Source: a virus
IMG/VR virus record: IMGVR_UViG_3300037488_000453
Location: 1 to 31,781 of that record
Length of the DNA stretch: 31,781 bases
Reading direction: 5' to 3' (one strand)
The notes under the pieces were generated by a model, which did not search any database, was not told the DNA's origin, and was given only the letters and a program-made list of their open reading frames with translations. Of this stretch, positions 1 to 8,759 are shown in pieces (within the stretch, counting starts at the first letter, position 1; each line of letters starts with the position of its first letter). Both the position numbers and the translations under genes were made by a program.

Positions 1-89
1 AGCATTCACGTTTTTTCCAGCGAATTTAGGATATAAGTTGCATGAAAAGTGTTCATCCGGCATACTTAATGCTAAGGGGGAATCCACAA

Positions 90-566
90 ATGGCAAAACG
101 TGGTGGTCAAAACCAGCCGACAGCCCTGCTGAAGCTGGTCGGATCTAAAAGCGAAAAGTACGTTCATCCAAAAACTCGTGCGCTGGAACCGAAGCCTCCT
201 GTTGATGCACCTCCACAACCGAAAATGACTGCAGCGGCAGGCGTGTATTGGAAATGGCTGATTCCTAAGATCAAAATGCTCGGCATCTTGTCGTCGGATC
301 ACCGCAACATTCTCAAACGATACTGCTGTGCGATGGCTCGATGGGATATACTAAATGACGACATCACCACGAATGGAATTACGGAAGATACGAATTCCGG
401 AACTACGCAGCTTCGCGCGTCATATCGGGCATGGATTCAGGTGTCCGAAGAGTGTAGGCGTATTGAGTGTGAATTTGGGATGACTCCATCAAGCCGCGCG
501 GGTGTTCAAGCAATCAGTATTGTTGAGTCAGCACCTAAAGATCCACGTCAGGCATATTTTGGATGA
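90..566 (+). CDS. terS: Terminase small subunit (P27-like)
   Basis: Likely small terminase subunit, which recognises phage DNA and hands it to the large subunit for packaging. The N-terminal stretch RGGQNQPTALLKLVGS resembles the start of P27-type (Terminase_4) subunits, and 158 residues fits the family. The stop codon overlaps the start of the large subunit (ATGA), the usual terS-terL arrangement. I chose the ATG at 90 because AAGGGG lies about 10 bases upstream. An upstream in-frame ATG at 42 would add 16 residues without a good ribosome binding site. Family assignment is from motif resemblance and position. Confidence 0.85.
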   Translation: MAKRGGQNQPTALLKLVGSKSEKYVHPKTRALEPKPPVDAPPQPKMTAAAGVYWKWLIPKIKMLGILSSDHRNILKRYCCAMARWDILNDDITTNGITEDTNSGTTQLRASYRAWIQVSEECRRIECEFGMTPSSRAGVQAISIVESAPKDPRQAYFG

Positions 567-2152
567 AGCCGGAAAAATCCCCAGATCGCAAATTCTACTA
601 TGACGCAGATGAAGCAAAACGCGCAGTAGATTTCTTCCCGCTGTTCCTGCGTCACCTTAAAGGAGGAATGGCTGGTCAGCAGTTCAAGCTACTTCCTTGG
701 CAAGAAAAAATCACAGCGGACATTTTCGGCTGGAAGCAAGTGTCAAACGGTCGCCGTAAATACCGAACGGTGTTTATTGCAGTACCCAGAAAGAACGGAA
801 AATCTACCTGGCTTGCGGGTCTTGGATTATACATGCTTTCGTGTGACGCGGAAGAATCTGGAGAAGTCTACGGAGCAGCGTATTCACGAGATCAAGCATC
901 AATCATCTATGATATTGCTACGGGGATGGTCGAAGCTGATCCAATCATGTCAAAGAAACTGTTAGTACGAAAGCACGCCAAGCGAATTGCGGATTTAAAA
1001 ACCAAAAGCGTTTACCGTGTTATTTCAGCAGACAGTGAGGGGGCGCATGGATTCAATGCCTCAGCCATTTTGTTTGACGAAGTACATACGCAGAGAGATC
1101 GAGACCTTTGGGACGTGCTTGAGACATCTACGGGTGCTAGAACGCAACCCTTAACGATAGGGATCACGACAGCAGGACACGACAGAAGCAGTTTGTGCTG
1201 GGATCTATGGATGAAAGCCAAAGCAATCATCGATGGCAACCTTGAGGATGATAGTTTTTATCCTGTGCTCTATGCAGCAGAAATCGAAGACGATTGGCAA
1301 GACCCTAAAGTCTGGGCTAAAGCGAACCCGTCTATCGGATGCGGGATTTCATTAGAGTATTTGCAACAGCAATGTGATCGAGCGAAGCAGGAACCAGCAT
1401 TTGAAAACACGTTTAGGCGACTGCATCTAAATCAGTGGACTGAGCAGGAAGCTCGTATTATACAAATGAACGAATGGGACAAATGTGCAACGGATATTAA
1501 GATAGAAGATTATGCTGGTCGCACATGTTATGCTGGACTCGATTTAAGCACAACAAGAGACGTGACTGCATTCAGTTTAGTGTTCCCAGAGGAAGATGGA
1601 GGATGTGCTATCTTTCCGTACTTCTGGATACCAAAAGACAACATTGATAAGAAGGCAGAACAGGATAGAAGAATCGTCAGGGCGTTTGCTGTTAAAGGTC
1701 ACGTCGAAGTAACCGAAGGCAATGAAGTCGATAACGCATACATCGCATCTAGGATCGTCGAGATCACTCAAGAGTTCGATCTCAGAATGATAGGATTCGA
1801 TCCGTGGAACGCGACAGGAGTAACGCAGCGGCTCAAAGAACTTGGATTGCCAGATCAAATCATAATCTCTATGCCTCAGACATTTTCGACTTACAATGAA
1901 CCAATCAAGCAATGGATCACGATGCTAGGAAACAAGAAGTTTCGGCATGATGGAAATTTGGTTTTCAGATGGATGGCATCGAATGCTGTAGGCAAGGAAG
2001 ATGCGAATGGAAACCTGAGATTTGATAAAGGAAGCAGTGCGGAAAAAATAGACGGCATGACAGCATCCGCAATGGGCCTTGCACTAGCGATTCGAAATGG
2101 ACTTGATGTCAGTGTTTACAGTAAATCTGGTTCTGGCGTTGTGCTTTTCTAG
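563..2152 (+). CDS. terL: Terminase large subunit (ATPase and nuclease)
   Basis: Motor and nuclease of the packaging machine. The N-terminal ATPase domain shows the Walker A variant PRKNGKST (residues 75-82) typical of Terminase_1 proteins, Walker B ILFDE (169-173) and the coupling motif ITTAG (201-205). The C-terminal RNase H-like nuclease has candidate metal-binding aspartates at D327 (GLDLS), D413 (GFDPW) and D497 (KIDGMTASAMG). The length of 529 residues is normal and no active-site residue seems missing. Translation is coupled to terS by a 4-base overlap. GGGGTG follows the stop and probably serves the portal gene. Confidence 0.97.
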   Translation: MKPEKSPDRKFYYDADEAKRAVDFFPLFLRHLKGGMAGQQFKLLPWQEKITADIFGWKQVSNGRRKYRTVFIAVPRKNGKSTWLAGLGLYMLSCDAEESGEVYGAAYSRDQASIIYDIATGMVEADPIMSKKLLVRKHAKRIADLKTKSVYRVISADSEGAHGFNASAILFDEVHTQRDRDLWDVLETSTGARTQPLTIGITTAGHDRSSLCWDLWMKAKAIIDGNLEDDSFYPVLYAAEIEDDWQDPKVWAKANPSIGCGISLEYLQQQCDRAKQEPAFENTFRRLHLNQWTEQEARIIQMNEWDKCATDIKIEDYAGRTCYAGLDLSTTRDVTAFSLVFPEEDGGCAIFPYFWIPKDNIDKKAEQDRRIVRAFAVKGHVEVTEGNEVDNAYIASRIVEITQEFDLRMIGFDPWNATGVTQRLKELGLPDQIIISMPQTFSTYNEPIKQWITMLGNKKFRHDGNLVFRWMASNAVGKEDANGNLRFDKGSSAEKIDGMTASAMGLALAIRNGLDVSVYSKSGSGVVLF

Positions 2153-2161
2153 GGGTGAATC

Positions 2162-3802
2162 ATGGTTTACGGAGTCACTGAATTCGTCGTCAACGCAACC
2201 CCAGTCGTCAGCAATGAAGTCATTCAAGAAGCTGGCTGGCGTACAATGTACGGCGGCGATAATCGCACGACTTCAGGCGTCAACGTCAATGAAGCGTCGG
2301 CATTAGGTTACGCGCCATTCTGGAGAGCGGTCAATCTAATCAGTGGCGACGTAGCTGGTATGCCATGCGATATTTACAAACGGCAACGAGATGGCGGAAA
2401 GAAATACGCAGACACGCATCCCGCCGCTCCGTTGCTCCGAGATATGGCTTCGCCTTGGTGGAGAGCGGACGAACTGCGACGAGTGCTGACATCGCATGCG
2501 CTAGTTCACGGCAACGGATATGCTCCGATCACTCGGGACATGATGGGCAATCCGATTTCGCTAGGTTTAATTGATCCAAATGGCGTGATGATTAGAATCA
2601 TGGACGATGGCCAGAAGTGGTACATTTGGTATGAGGAAGGAAAAGCAGTTCGAGTGCCAGCAAGAGACATGCTGCACATTAAAGGACTTGGCCGCAACGG
2701 ACTGATCGGCTATTCGATCATCAGCCTGATGGCCAACGCACTCGGCGTGGGCATGGCAGCACAAGAATTTGGTGGTCGGCTGTTTTCGAATGGTGCGAAT
2801 ATGTCCGGGCTGTTAATGGTTCCTGGTCATTTTTCCGAGGAGAAGATCCGCAATACAATGGCGGCATGGAACTCAATGCAGACGGGATTGAACCAAGCGC
2901 ACAAAGTGGCACTACTGCAAGATGGAGTGAAGTTTCAACCGTTGTCGATTGCTCCAGAGCAAGCACAGTTTTTACAAACCCGTGAATTTGAAGTTCGGCA
3001 AACTGTCAGCAACATCACAGGCGTGCCTCCGCACATGCTAGGAGACGCGACACGCACGAGCCACAACAGTTTGGAAAGCGAATCGCAAAACTATTTGGCA
3101 CGTTGTTTGAATCCGTGGCTGAAAGAATGGGAACAAGAATTCCGCTCAAAACTGCTGACGGATAAGGAGCGAATTAAGGATACACACTGCATTGAATTTA
3201 ACCGCGAGGCTGAGATTCAAATGGAGTTTGAAAAGAAAGTCAACGGAATCTATCGGCAGATTGAATGCGGAGTAATGACACGCAACGAAGCCAGAAACCT
3301 ACTCAATATGGCACGTATTACCGACGAGGAAGACGGTGGCGACAACTTTTACCATCCGGCAAACTGGGTGGTCGCAGGTGAGGAGCCTGATGCTATGGGG
3401 ACACCAGAAACTGAAACAGGACCGACTAAAGAAAATCCGTTACCGGAAACAGAATATGCCGCATCGTCTTTGTTGCGTGCAATGATCACCAGTTCCGTGA
3501 CGGAGGCGATCAAGATTGAACGCGCACGAGTTGTACAGCGAGCAGGAATGCAGGCTGACAAATTCACGGTTGCAATTGATGATTTCTATGCGACGTGGAC
3601 GGAGAACACAGTGCCTGGAATGAGCAGTTCATCTGCTAGAACACTGATCATTTCACACGCTGAAGCATCTAAAAAGATGCTATTTGACGTACATGCGGTG
3701 TCCACTGTCGGTAGCCTAAAAGCAAACGTGCAAGATGTCGTTGCTTCGTGGGATAAAAGGGCGGAAAATCTGATCACAGAGCTATTGAAAGGGGTCAAAT
3801 AA
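2162..3802 (+). CDS. Portal protein (HK97 family)
   Basis: Forms the dodecameric ring through which DNA enters and leaves the head. The core (roughly residues 40-400) has HK97-portal features: an N-terminal segment with FWRAVNLISGDVAGMP, the central GLIGYSII region and, further on, TGVPPHMLGD. At 546 residues it is longer than the usual 380-430. The extra C-terminal part (about 430-546) is mostly helical, follows a Pro/Glu/Thr-rich linker, and may reach into the head interior; that role is inferred. The start has a GGGGTG ribosome binding site. The TAA stop overlaps the protease ATG by one base (TAATG). Confidence 0.94.
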   Translation: MVYGVTEFVVNATPVVSNEVIQEAGWRTMYGGDNRTTSGVNVNEASALGYAPFWRAVNLISGDVAGMPCDIYKRQRDGGKKYADTHPAAPLLRDMASPWWRADELRRVLTSHALVHGNGYAPITRDMMGNPISLGLIDPNGVMIRIMDDGQKWYIWYEEGKAVRVPARDMLHIKGLGRNGLIGYSIISLMANALGVGMAAQEFGGRLFSNGANMSGLLMVPGHFSEEKIRNTMAAWNSMQTGLNQAHKVALLQDGVKFQPLSIAPEQAQFLQTREFEVRQTVSNITGVPPHMLGDATRTSHNSLESESQNYLARCLNPWLKEWEQEFRSKLLTDKERIKDTHCIEFNREAEIQMEFEKKVNGIYRQIECGVMTRNEARNLLNMARITDEEDGGDNFYHPANWVVAGEEPDAMGTPETETGPTKENPLPETEYAASSLLRAMITSSVTEAIKIERARVVQRAGMQADKFTVAIDDFYATWTENTVPGMSSSSARTLIISHAEASKKMLFDVHAVSTVGSLKANVQDVVASWDKRAENLITELLKGVK

Positions 3803-4503
3803 TGCGTCGTTTAATCAATCTAAACATGCCAAATAACCTAGAAAACTCGTTAAAAGACGAGACATTTCACATAATTGTGAACACAACTGCCGATAACGTG
3901 GAGATATTCCTGACAGGAGTCGTCGGGGATGATTACATGGGCATGGACTCAGGTTCTATTGCCAAAGTGTTGAGTAACAATCGCGGCAAGCCAGTCACGC
4001 TACGAGTGAACTCTCCGGGCGGTCTGGCGTTCGACGGGTTGGCGATCCACAATGCATTGGCGGCACACGATGGGCCGACGACAGGCATCATTGAGGGACT
4101 GGCGGCGTCTGCTGCTAGTCTGGCCGTGATTGGATGCGACACGGTGAAGTGCTATGCGAACGCTACATACCAGATCCATGAAGGGCTGTCGTTTGCCTTT
4201 GGCCACATTGCGGATCTGCAAGACAGCATTGAATGGCTGCAACAATTTAACGAAGCGGCGGTTGCTACCTATGCCGCGAAGACGAAGAAACCTTACGAAT
4301 ATATCGCGGCAGCAATGCTAGGCGACAAAGGCGACGGAACGAAGTACACAGCACAGCAGGCCAAAGAAATCGGCTTCGTTGACGAAGTGATTCCGATCGG
4401 GAACAACAAGAAAACAGCAGCGAAAAATCAAGACCGTGAGCGATTGACCGGAATGCTGGCGTACCGAATTGCGAAACACAGGTTGACAATGCAGAGCAAG
4501 TGA
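3802..4503 (+). CDS. Prohead maturation protease (ClpP-like)
   Basis: ClpP/S14-type serine protease that processes the capsid during head maturation. The fold signature VNSPGG (residues 69-74), the nucleophile motif GLAASAAS (Ser103) and the histidine motif YQIHEG (His126) are in order, followed by the helical handle and ending near IGFVDEVIP. The length of 233 is typical. It sits between portal and capsid genes as in many HK97-like phages. A second in-frame ATG 24 bases downstream (MPNNLEN) is an alternative start, but the TAATG overlap with the portal supports the first. Confidence 0.92.
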   Translation: MRRLINLNMPNNLENSLKDETFHIIVNTTADNVEIFLTGVVGDDYMGMDSGSIAKVLSNNRGKPVTLRVNSPGGLAFDGLAIHNALAAHDGPTTGIIEGLAASAASLAVIGCDTVKCYANATYQIHEGLSFAFGHIADLQDSIEWLQQFNEAAVATYAAKTKKPYEYIAAAMLGDKGDGTKYTAQQAKEIGFVDEVIPIGNNKKTAAKNQDRERLTGMLAYRIAKHRLTMQSK

Positions 4504-4578
4504 ATTATGGTTTGTGCATCAGCCGCCAAATCTTAAGTAAGACGACGTGGCAAAAATGCGATCTGAGTGATAAGTTTC

Positions 4579-4633
4579 ACGCCAGTCGTTTGCAGATTTT
4601 CTATTACGAAAACCTGCCAGCGACTGGCGTTTT
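4579..4633 (+). terminator. Long hairpin between protease and capsid genes
   Basis: Two arms, 4579-4601 and 4608-4630, form a nearly continuous 23-bp stem around a TATTAC loop. The outer part is perfect (ACGCCAGTCG with CGACTGGCGT). The inner part (GCAGATTTTC with GAAAACCTGC) has one A-C mismatch. Only three T residues follow, so it is a weak terminator by tail. It could instead be an RNase processing site or mRNA stabiliser that sets capsid expression apart from upstream genes. The rest of the 159-base gap shows nothing recognisable except AAGGGA before the capsid start. Confidence 0.7.
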
Positions 4634-4662
4634 GCGTTAGTCCTGGCCAATAAGGGACTAAC

Positions 4663-6120
4663 ATGAAACGCACTGAGAAAATGACAGACCTTCAAAATCA
4701 GCGACACGCTGCGATTGAAGCGGCTGACGCATTGCTTGCAGCAGGCAAGAACGAAAGCCTAACACCAGCAGAGACGGCTGACATCGATCAGAAGCTCGCA
4801 CTGGTCGATGACCTTGGCAACCAGATTTCTGCCTTGGCTGAACAAGATAGCCAGATGGCAGCGGCAGCAGCTCGCCTAGACGCACAACGCAAGGCTCCAA
4901 TTGATGCTGCTATTGCAGGTATCGTTAATCGTGGTTCAGGCATGTCATCTATGCCTCCAGGTCAGGCGAAAGAACGCTGGACGATTCCAGCAACAGCACG
5001 TCGGCATTCAAAGGTGACGGCGTTCATTGATGATAAAAATGCGAATTCTGGAGGCTACACGGCTGAAGAAAAGGCATATCGGTTTGGTCAGTACGCACTG
5101 GCTAAAGCGTCGATTGATATGCCGGGAACTTACCGATTTGAAAACAGCACTAAGTTTTGCCGTGAGAACGGCATTATGAATGACTCGCATTTGGAAGGTG
5201 CTGGTGACAGCACTGGATCTGGTTTGTTCGTGCCTGAAGAATTCGGCACTGATTTGATTCGTTTGCGCGAAGAATTTGGCGTTGCTCGCCAACTGTGCAA
5301 AGTTGTTCCAATGTCCTCGGACACCCGGACAGATCCACGATGGAGCAGCGGACTGACAGCCTATTTCACGGGCGAAGGTTCAGCAGCGACGAGCAGCACT
5401 TTGGTGCATGATCAGGTGCGGCTGACTGCCAAAAAGATGACAGTGCTTTCGACGTACTCTAGCGAGTTGTCTGAAGATGCTGTAATTGATTTTGGTAGCA
5501 CGCTGGCTTCTGAAATGGCTTACGCAAGTGCGCTGAAAGAAGATCAGTGTCTGATCGACGGCGACGGCACTTCGACTTATGGTCACATTCGTGGCTTGAA
5601 AGCGCAGTTTGCGACAACCACAATCGGCACGGCTCCGGGCTATCGCGATGCGACTGGCACAACTTGGGCAGCAATCGTAATCGCCGACATTACGACGTTG
5701 ATCAGTGTTGTTCCAGTTTACGCACAGCAGGGCATGAAATTCCTGTGCTCCAGCCAGTTCTATTATCAGGTCATGGTTCCACTGCTTAACGCAGCGGGCG
5801 GTGTCACTGGCACTGAGCTGCAAGATGGATTTCGCCGTCCGATGTTCCAAGGCATTCCCGTGATGTTCTCACAGGTCATGCCAATCGCAACGGCTACAAG
5901 CGGAATCATGGTCATGTTGGGTCGATTCGATTTATCAACTTCGTTCGGAGATCGTCGCAAGATGACTCTGGAATTTTCCAAGGAAGCATACGTCGATTCA
6001 GTGAGCCTGTTTACTAACGATCTGATTGCTGTCAAATCTTCACAGCGTATGGACATCAATGTTCACAGCATTGGAAGTAACACGGTTGCAGGGCCAATCG
6101 TGGCTCTTGCAACTGCCTAG
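4663..6120 (+). CDS. Major capsid protein (HK97 fold)
   Basis: Main head shell subunit, phage capsid family PF05065 type. Residues 7-80 are a charged, helical, coiled-coil-like delta/scaffold domain. A linker and the maturation region follow, then the mature part beginning near residue 182 (GLFVPEEFGTDL). Downstream come the E-loop region, a spine helix and segments such as KMTVLSTYSSELSEDA and LIDGDG. No separate scaffold gene is present, so the N-terminal domain probably does that job and is removed by the upstream protease. AAGGGA five bases before the ATG supports this start. Hairpins lie on both sides of the gene, which may allow a discrete abundant mRNA. Confidence 0.95.
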   Translation: MKRTEKMTDLQNQRHAAIEAADALLAAGKNESLTPAETADIDQKLALVDDLGNQISALAEQDSQMAAAAARLDAQRKAPIDAAIAGIVNRGSGMSSMPPGQAKERWTIPATARRHSKVTAFIDDKNANSGGYTAEEKAYRFGQYALAKASIDMPGTYRFENSTKFCRENGIMNDSHLEGAGDSTGSGLFVPEEFGTDLIRLREEFGVARQLCKVVPMSSDTRTDPRWSSGLTAYFTGEGSAATSSTLVHDQVRLTAKKMTVLSTYSSELSEDAVIDFGSTLASEMAYASALKEDQCLIDGDGTSTYGHIRGLKAQFATTTIGTAPGYRDATGTTWAAIVIADITTLISVVPVYAQQGMKFLCSSQFYYQVMVPLLNAAGGVTGTELQDGFRRPMFQGIPVMFSQVMPIATATSGIMVMLGRFDLSTSFGDRRKMTLEFSKEAYVDSVSLFTNDLIAVKSSQRMDINVHSIGSNTVAGPIVALATA

Positions 6121-6131
6121 GTTTGAGTGAT

Positions 6132-6161
6132 GCGAGGCGGCATTCGTCGCCTCGCTATTTT
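6132..6161 (+). terminator. Hairpin after the capsid gene
   Basis: GCGAGGCGGC and GTCGCCTCGC form a 10-bp stem with one G-U pair and an ATTC loop. It is followed by TATTTTCC, a short T-rich tail. It starts 12 bases after the capsid stop and fits a partial intrinsic terminator or mRNA 3' stabiliser. Confidence 0.7.
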
Positions 6162-6188
6162 CCATTACAGTTTTTAGGAGATCCAGTA

Positions 6189-6644
6189 ATGATCCCTGCA
6201 CGTTTGGTTAAATACGTCAGCATCACACCACCAGCCGCAATCGTTGACAACGCAAGTTTCACGACAACGGAAATTGACACCAATGGCTTTAATCACATGA
6301 CGGTCGTTGTATATCTCGGTGCAACCGACATTGCTATGACAGCATTGACAATCACGGAGTCAGACACGACGGGTTCGGGCCATGCAGCCGTGACTGGTCT
6401 GGTTTGGGGCACAAGTACAAATATCGACGGATCAACTTCAGCACTGCCTTCTGCGACGGACGACAACACGTTTCAGATCGCTGATATTGATCTTCGTGGC
6501 CGCAAGCGTTTTATCGACGTAACGGCAACGATGGGTGATGGCACTGTTGGAGGATTCGTGACTATCCTTGGGATTCTTTCACGAGCATCTCAGACTCCAA
6601 AAAGCATTTCCGATATCGGTGCTAACGAAGTGCTTCGTGCTTAG
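6189..6644 (+). CDS. Putative head decoration or virion protein
   Basis: A 151-residue protein rich in Thr, Ser, Asp and Gly with alternating hydrophobic residues, suggesting an all-beta fold. I do not recognise a named family. Its position directly after the major capsid gene, flanked by hairpins like that gene, suggests an abundant head protein such as a decoration subunit; this is inference. The start at ATG 6189 is chosen because TAGGAG lies eight bases upstream. An upstream TTG in the same frame would put the capsid hairpin inside the coding region. Confidence 0.75.
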   Translation: MIPARLVKYVSITPPAAIVDNASFTTTEIDTNGFNHMTVVVYLGATDIAMTALTITESDTTGSGHAAVTGLVWGTSTNIDGSTSALPSATDDNTFQIADIDLRGRKRFIDVTATMGDGTVGGFVTILGILSRASQTPKSISDIGANEVLRA

Positions 6645-6656
6645 TTGATGCGTTCA

Positions 6657-6692
6657 ACAGGCACTGTAAGGCAACTTGCAGTGCCTGTTTTT
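6657..6692 (+). terminator. Intrinsic terminator with GCAA tetraloop
   Basis: AACAGGCACTGTAAG pairs with CTTGCAGTGCCTGTT (15 bp, one G-U) around a GCAA loop, followed by a T6 run. This is the most classical terminator in the head region and ends the capsid/decoration block. End points are accurate to about one base. Confidence 0.88.
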
Positions 6693-6709
6693 TAAGGCAA
6701 TCACATAAC

Positions 6710-6931
6710 ATGATGATTGAGTTTATTCGCGGCTGGCGTGGACGTGCCGTTGGCACAACAAACGATACTTTTGGTCAGGGAATGATGGCAACACTCGTGC
6801 AAAATGGATTCGCGAAATGGCATTCCAATACAGAGCAGCAACCGACTACGAGCGGTCCACAAAAAACATTTGCCGCAGTTTCAAAACCCCAGTCGGCCCA
6901 GCCATTGAACCGATCACGCTCGAAAACCTGA
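6710..6931 (+). CDS. Small protein overlapping the connector gene
   Basis: Encodes 73 residues. The first half (IEFIRGWRGRAVGTTND, then GMMATLVQNGFAKW) looks like a compact beta/helix unit, similar in style to short head-associated proteins that precede the gp6-like connector in other phages. The second half is low in complexity and overlaps the next reading frame by 115 bases. No strong ribosome binding site is visible (AAGG lies about 14 bases upstream). It may be a separate protein, or the two frames may be joined by a frameshift or separated by a sequencing indel in the A6 run at 6861-6866. No function is known. Confidence 0.5.
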   Translation: MMIEFIRGWRGRAVGTTNDTFGQGMMATLVQNGFAKWHSNTEQQPTTSGPQKTFAAVSKPQSAQPLNRSRSKT

Positions 6932-7443
6932 AATACAGGCTGCGGATTGGTTCAACGTGTGACTTTGACGCTGAGTTGTCGTTGATCCTGACGACGGCAC
7001 GGATGCAGGTGGAAGCGGACACATACCGCAGATTGATCACTCAGACGGTTGTCGGGTATCTGGACGAATTCCGATGGGTCCGCGAAATTGAAATCAGGCT
7101 AGCGCCGATCATTAGCATCACGTCAATCAATTATGTAGATCTGAACGGAACGACAACTACGTTTGCATCAAGTCGCTACTCAACAGACGTCCTCAGCACG
7201 CCACCACGGGTCGTCTTGAATACGAACGAACAGGTAGAGCACACGGAACAAAACACGCCAAACGCGGTGGCCATTACGTTCGTGGCTGGCTACGGATCGA
7301 CGGCGGCAAGCGTGCCCACGGCTGCAAGACTCGCGATTGTGGAGTATGCGAAGATCCTGTGGGGCGGGTGCGGTGGCAGTTCAGATAATTATCAGCGGTT
7401 GATCAGTGGTTTGCAGTGGACTGGATATCACAAGGTGAACTGA
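6817..7443 (+). CDS. Head-tail connector (HK97 gp6-like)
   Basis: From about residue 33 the sequence follows the gp6-type connector pattern: ITLENLKYRLRI, an acidic DFDAEL segment, LTTARMQVEADTYRRLITQT, a central beta region and a C-terminal helix (TAARLAIVEYAKILW). The protein forms the ring beneath the portal. The 32 residues before this domain look unconvincing and lie wholly in the overlap with the previous frame. No ATG, GTG or TTG lies closer to the domain, so the true N-terminus is uncertain. The stop overlaps the next gene's ATG by one base. Confidence 0.82.
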   Translation: MAFQYRAATDYERSTKNICRSFKTPVGPAIEPITLENLKYRLRIGSTCDFDAELSLILTTARMQVEADTYRRLITQTVVGYLDEFRWVREIEIRLAPIISITSINYVDLNGTTTTFASSRYSTDVLSTPPRVVLNTNEQVEHTEQNTPNAVAITFVAGYGSTAASVPTAARLAIVEYAKILWGGCGGSSDNYQRLISGLQWTGYHKVN

Positions 7444-7790
7444 TGGCTGCGTGCATTTCTTCGATGAACAAATCAATCACAATCGAAAGCATCACAGGCA
7501 CGACCGTTGATGCTCATGGAGCCGTTGATATTACGACGGGCAGTAATTGGGGAACTTATGTTCGCACCTTCGCCAGCGTCATGTCGAAAGGCGGTCGTGA
7601 GTTTTGGAAAGTCAATCAAGTCAACGCAGATGTCAGTCACGTCTGGAAAGCACAGTATTGTTCAGAGTTGGCAAACGCTACGCCTGCGATGCGGCTGGTG
7701 TCTGAGGGTGTCACCTATGAGATCCTGAGTGTGATTGACATTGATTTGAATCACAGAGAAATCGAGATTCAGACTAAGCGAGCGGTGTGA
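7443..7790 (+). CDS. Head closure / head-tail adaptor protein
   Basis: A 115-residue protein of the SPP1 gp16 / PF05521-like adaptor type. It begins with a short beta strand (KSITIESITG), then a D-x-x-G turn and a W-x-x-Y-V core (NWGTYVRTFASV) with SKGGREFW. Later come VSHVWKAQY and a C-terminal strand pattern ITYEILSVIDID followed by a basic end. These match the layout of phage adaptors that close the connector. The start is the TGATG overlap with the previous gene and has AAGGTG upstream. Confidence 0.78.
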   Translation: MAACISSMNKSITIESITGTTVDAHGAVDITTGSNWGTYVRTFASVMSKGGREFWKVNQVNADVSHVWKAQYCSELANATPAMRLVSEGVTYEILSVIDIDLNHREIEIQTKRAV

Positions 7791-8344
7791 TGGCTATTAA
7801 GATTCAAGTCGTGATCAGTCCAAAAGAATTAGCGGTACTTCGCAATCGAATCCGTGAGTTTAAGGGGCCGAAACTAACACGCATTATAAAAGCAGGTCTA
7901 CAAAAAGAAGGTCAGGAAACAGTAAAGATCCTGAAACGAAATATCCCTTCAAAATTCAAAGAAGCACGAAAAGGAATAGGTTATTCATTTGGCAAACGCG
8001 GAGCGAGATTTACACTCAATTCGATCCTAAAAGTCGGCGTTAAAGTCGGGAAAAAAAGGGCATACACAGAATCACGTGGTACAGCGAGAAGTCTAGAGCG
8101 CAAAGCGGCTGGTAAAAAAGGCAGGGGTATTGGTGCAGAGAATTTGCACTGGCCGATCTTAGGGACAAAACCAAGATATGTTAATAATGGATGGGGCATT
8201 AAAGGCAATCGGCTATACGTCGGACGCATGAAATCAACGATGCCGGATTTCGTCATTAAGCATGTAACGTCTAGCAAATCATTACTGACTACTGCTTTTG
8301 CTATAGGGGCGCGAAAACAAATGTTGAAAGAAGCGTATAAATGA
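7790..8344 (+). CDS. Neck / tail completion protein (HK97 gp10-like)
   Basis: A very basic 184-residue protein. The N-terminal helix region (LTRIIKAGLQKEGQETVKILKRNIP) and the later AENLHWPILGTKPRY segment resemble HK97 gp10-type neck proteins. It follows the adaptor and precedes a tail-terminator-like gene, the expected position. I prefer ATG 7790, overlapping the previous stop, over the GTG three bases upstream. It uses more AAA/AAG codons than its neighbours, which only reflects its lysine content. Confidence 0.75.
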   Translation: MAIKIQVVISPKELAVLRNRIREFKGPKLTRIIKAGLQKEGQETVKILKRNIPSKFKEARKGIGYSFGKRGARFTLNSILKVGVKVGKKRAYTESRGTARSLERKAAGKKGRGIGAENLHWPILGTKPRYVNNGWGIKGNRLYVGRMKSTMPDFVIKHVTSSKSLLTTAFAIGARKQMLKEAYK

Positions 8345-8745
8345 AAAGCGGTCTAGTTGCATTGCTATCTACCGAATCGACCATCACGGCGATTTGTTCT
8401 ACTCGAGTTTATGTTAGTAAAGCTCCAGAGAAAGCCTTGTTGCCATACGTCATCATCACTCAGATGAGTTCAGAAGAAAACCCATCGCTTGATGGCGCGA
8501 GCGGGAAACTCAGGTTCATCACATTTGATATCGATTGCAAGTCGAAAACATCAGTACAGGCGGAGTCGTTAGGGAATGCGGTAAGAACTTTCATTCAAGA
8601 TTACACCGGAGCGGCAGGGAACTACACGATTGGTGCGGTAATTATGAATGATGAAAGCGATAGTTATGAGCCTCCCCAAGATGGCTCAGACGTTGGTGTG
8701 CATGTGGTTACGTTAGATTTAGATGTTCAGTTTAACATTGTTTAA
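8341..8745 (+). CDS. Tail completion / terminator protein (DUF3168-like)
   Basis: A 134-residue protein beginning LVALLSTESTITAICSTRVYVSKAPEK, followed by LPYVIITQMSSEE and a core of alternating strands with FDIDCKSKT. This is the standard pattern of DUF3168 / gp17-like tail terminator proteins that cap the tail tube at the neck. Coupled to the upstream gene by ATGA. The next gene encodes the tail tube, consistent with this role. Confidence 0.82.
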   Translation: MKSGLVALLSTESTITAICSTRVYVSKAPEKALLPYVIITQMSSEENPSLDGASGKLRFITFDIDCKSKTSVQAESLGNAVRTFIQDYTGAAGNYTIGAVIMNDESDSYEPPQDGSDVGVHVVTLDLDVQFNIV

Positions 8746-8759
8746 AGGAGCACGGTTCG

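Noticed and set aside
5380-5850. A 156-codon frame on the - strand
   Set aside because: Lies wholly inside the capsid gene, has no recognisable domain and no ribosome binding site; it reflects codon bias of the + strand gene.
6861-6867. A canonical -1 slippery heptamer A AAA AAC in the small gene before the connector
   Set aside because: Zero-frame codons here are CAA AAA ACA, so the heptamer is out of phase for a canonical tandem slip.
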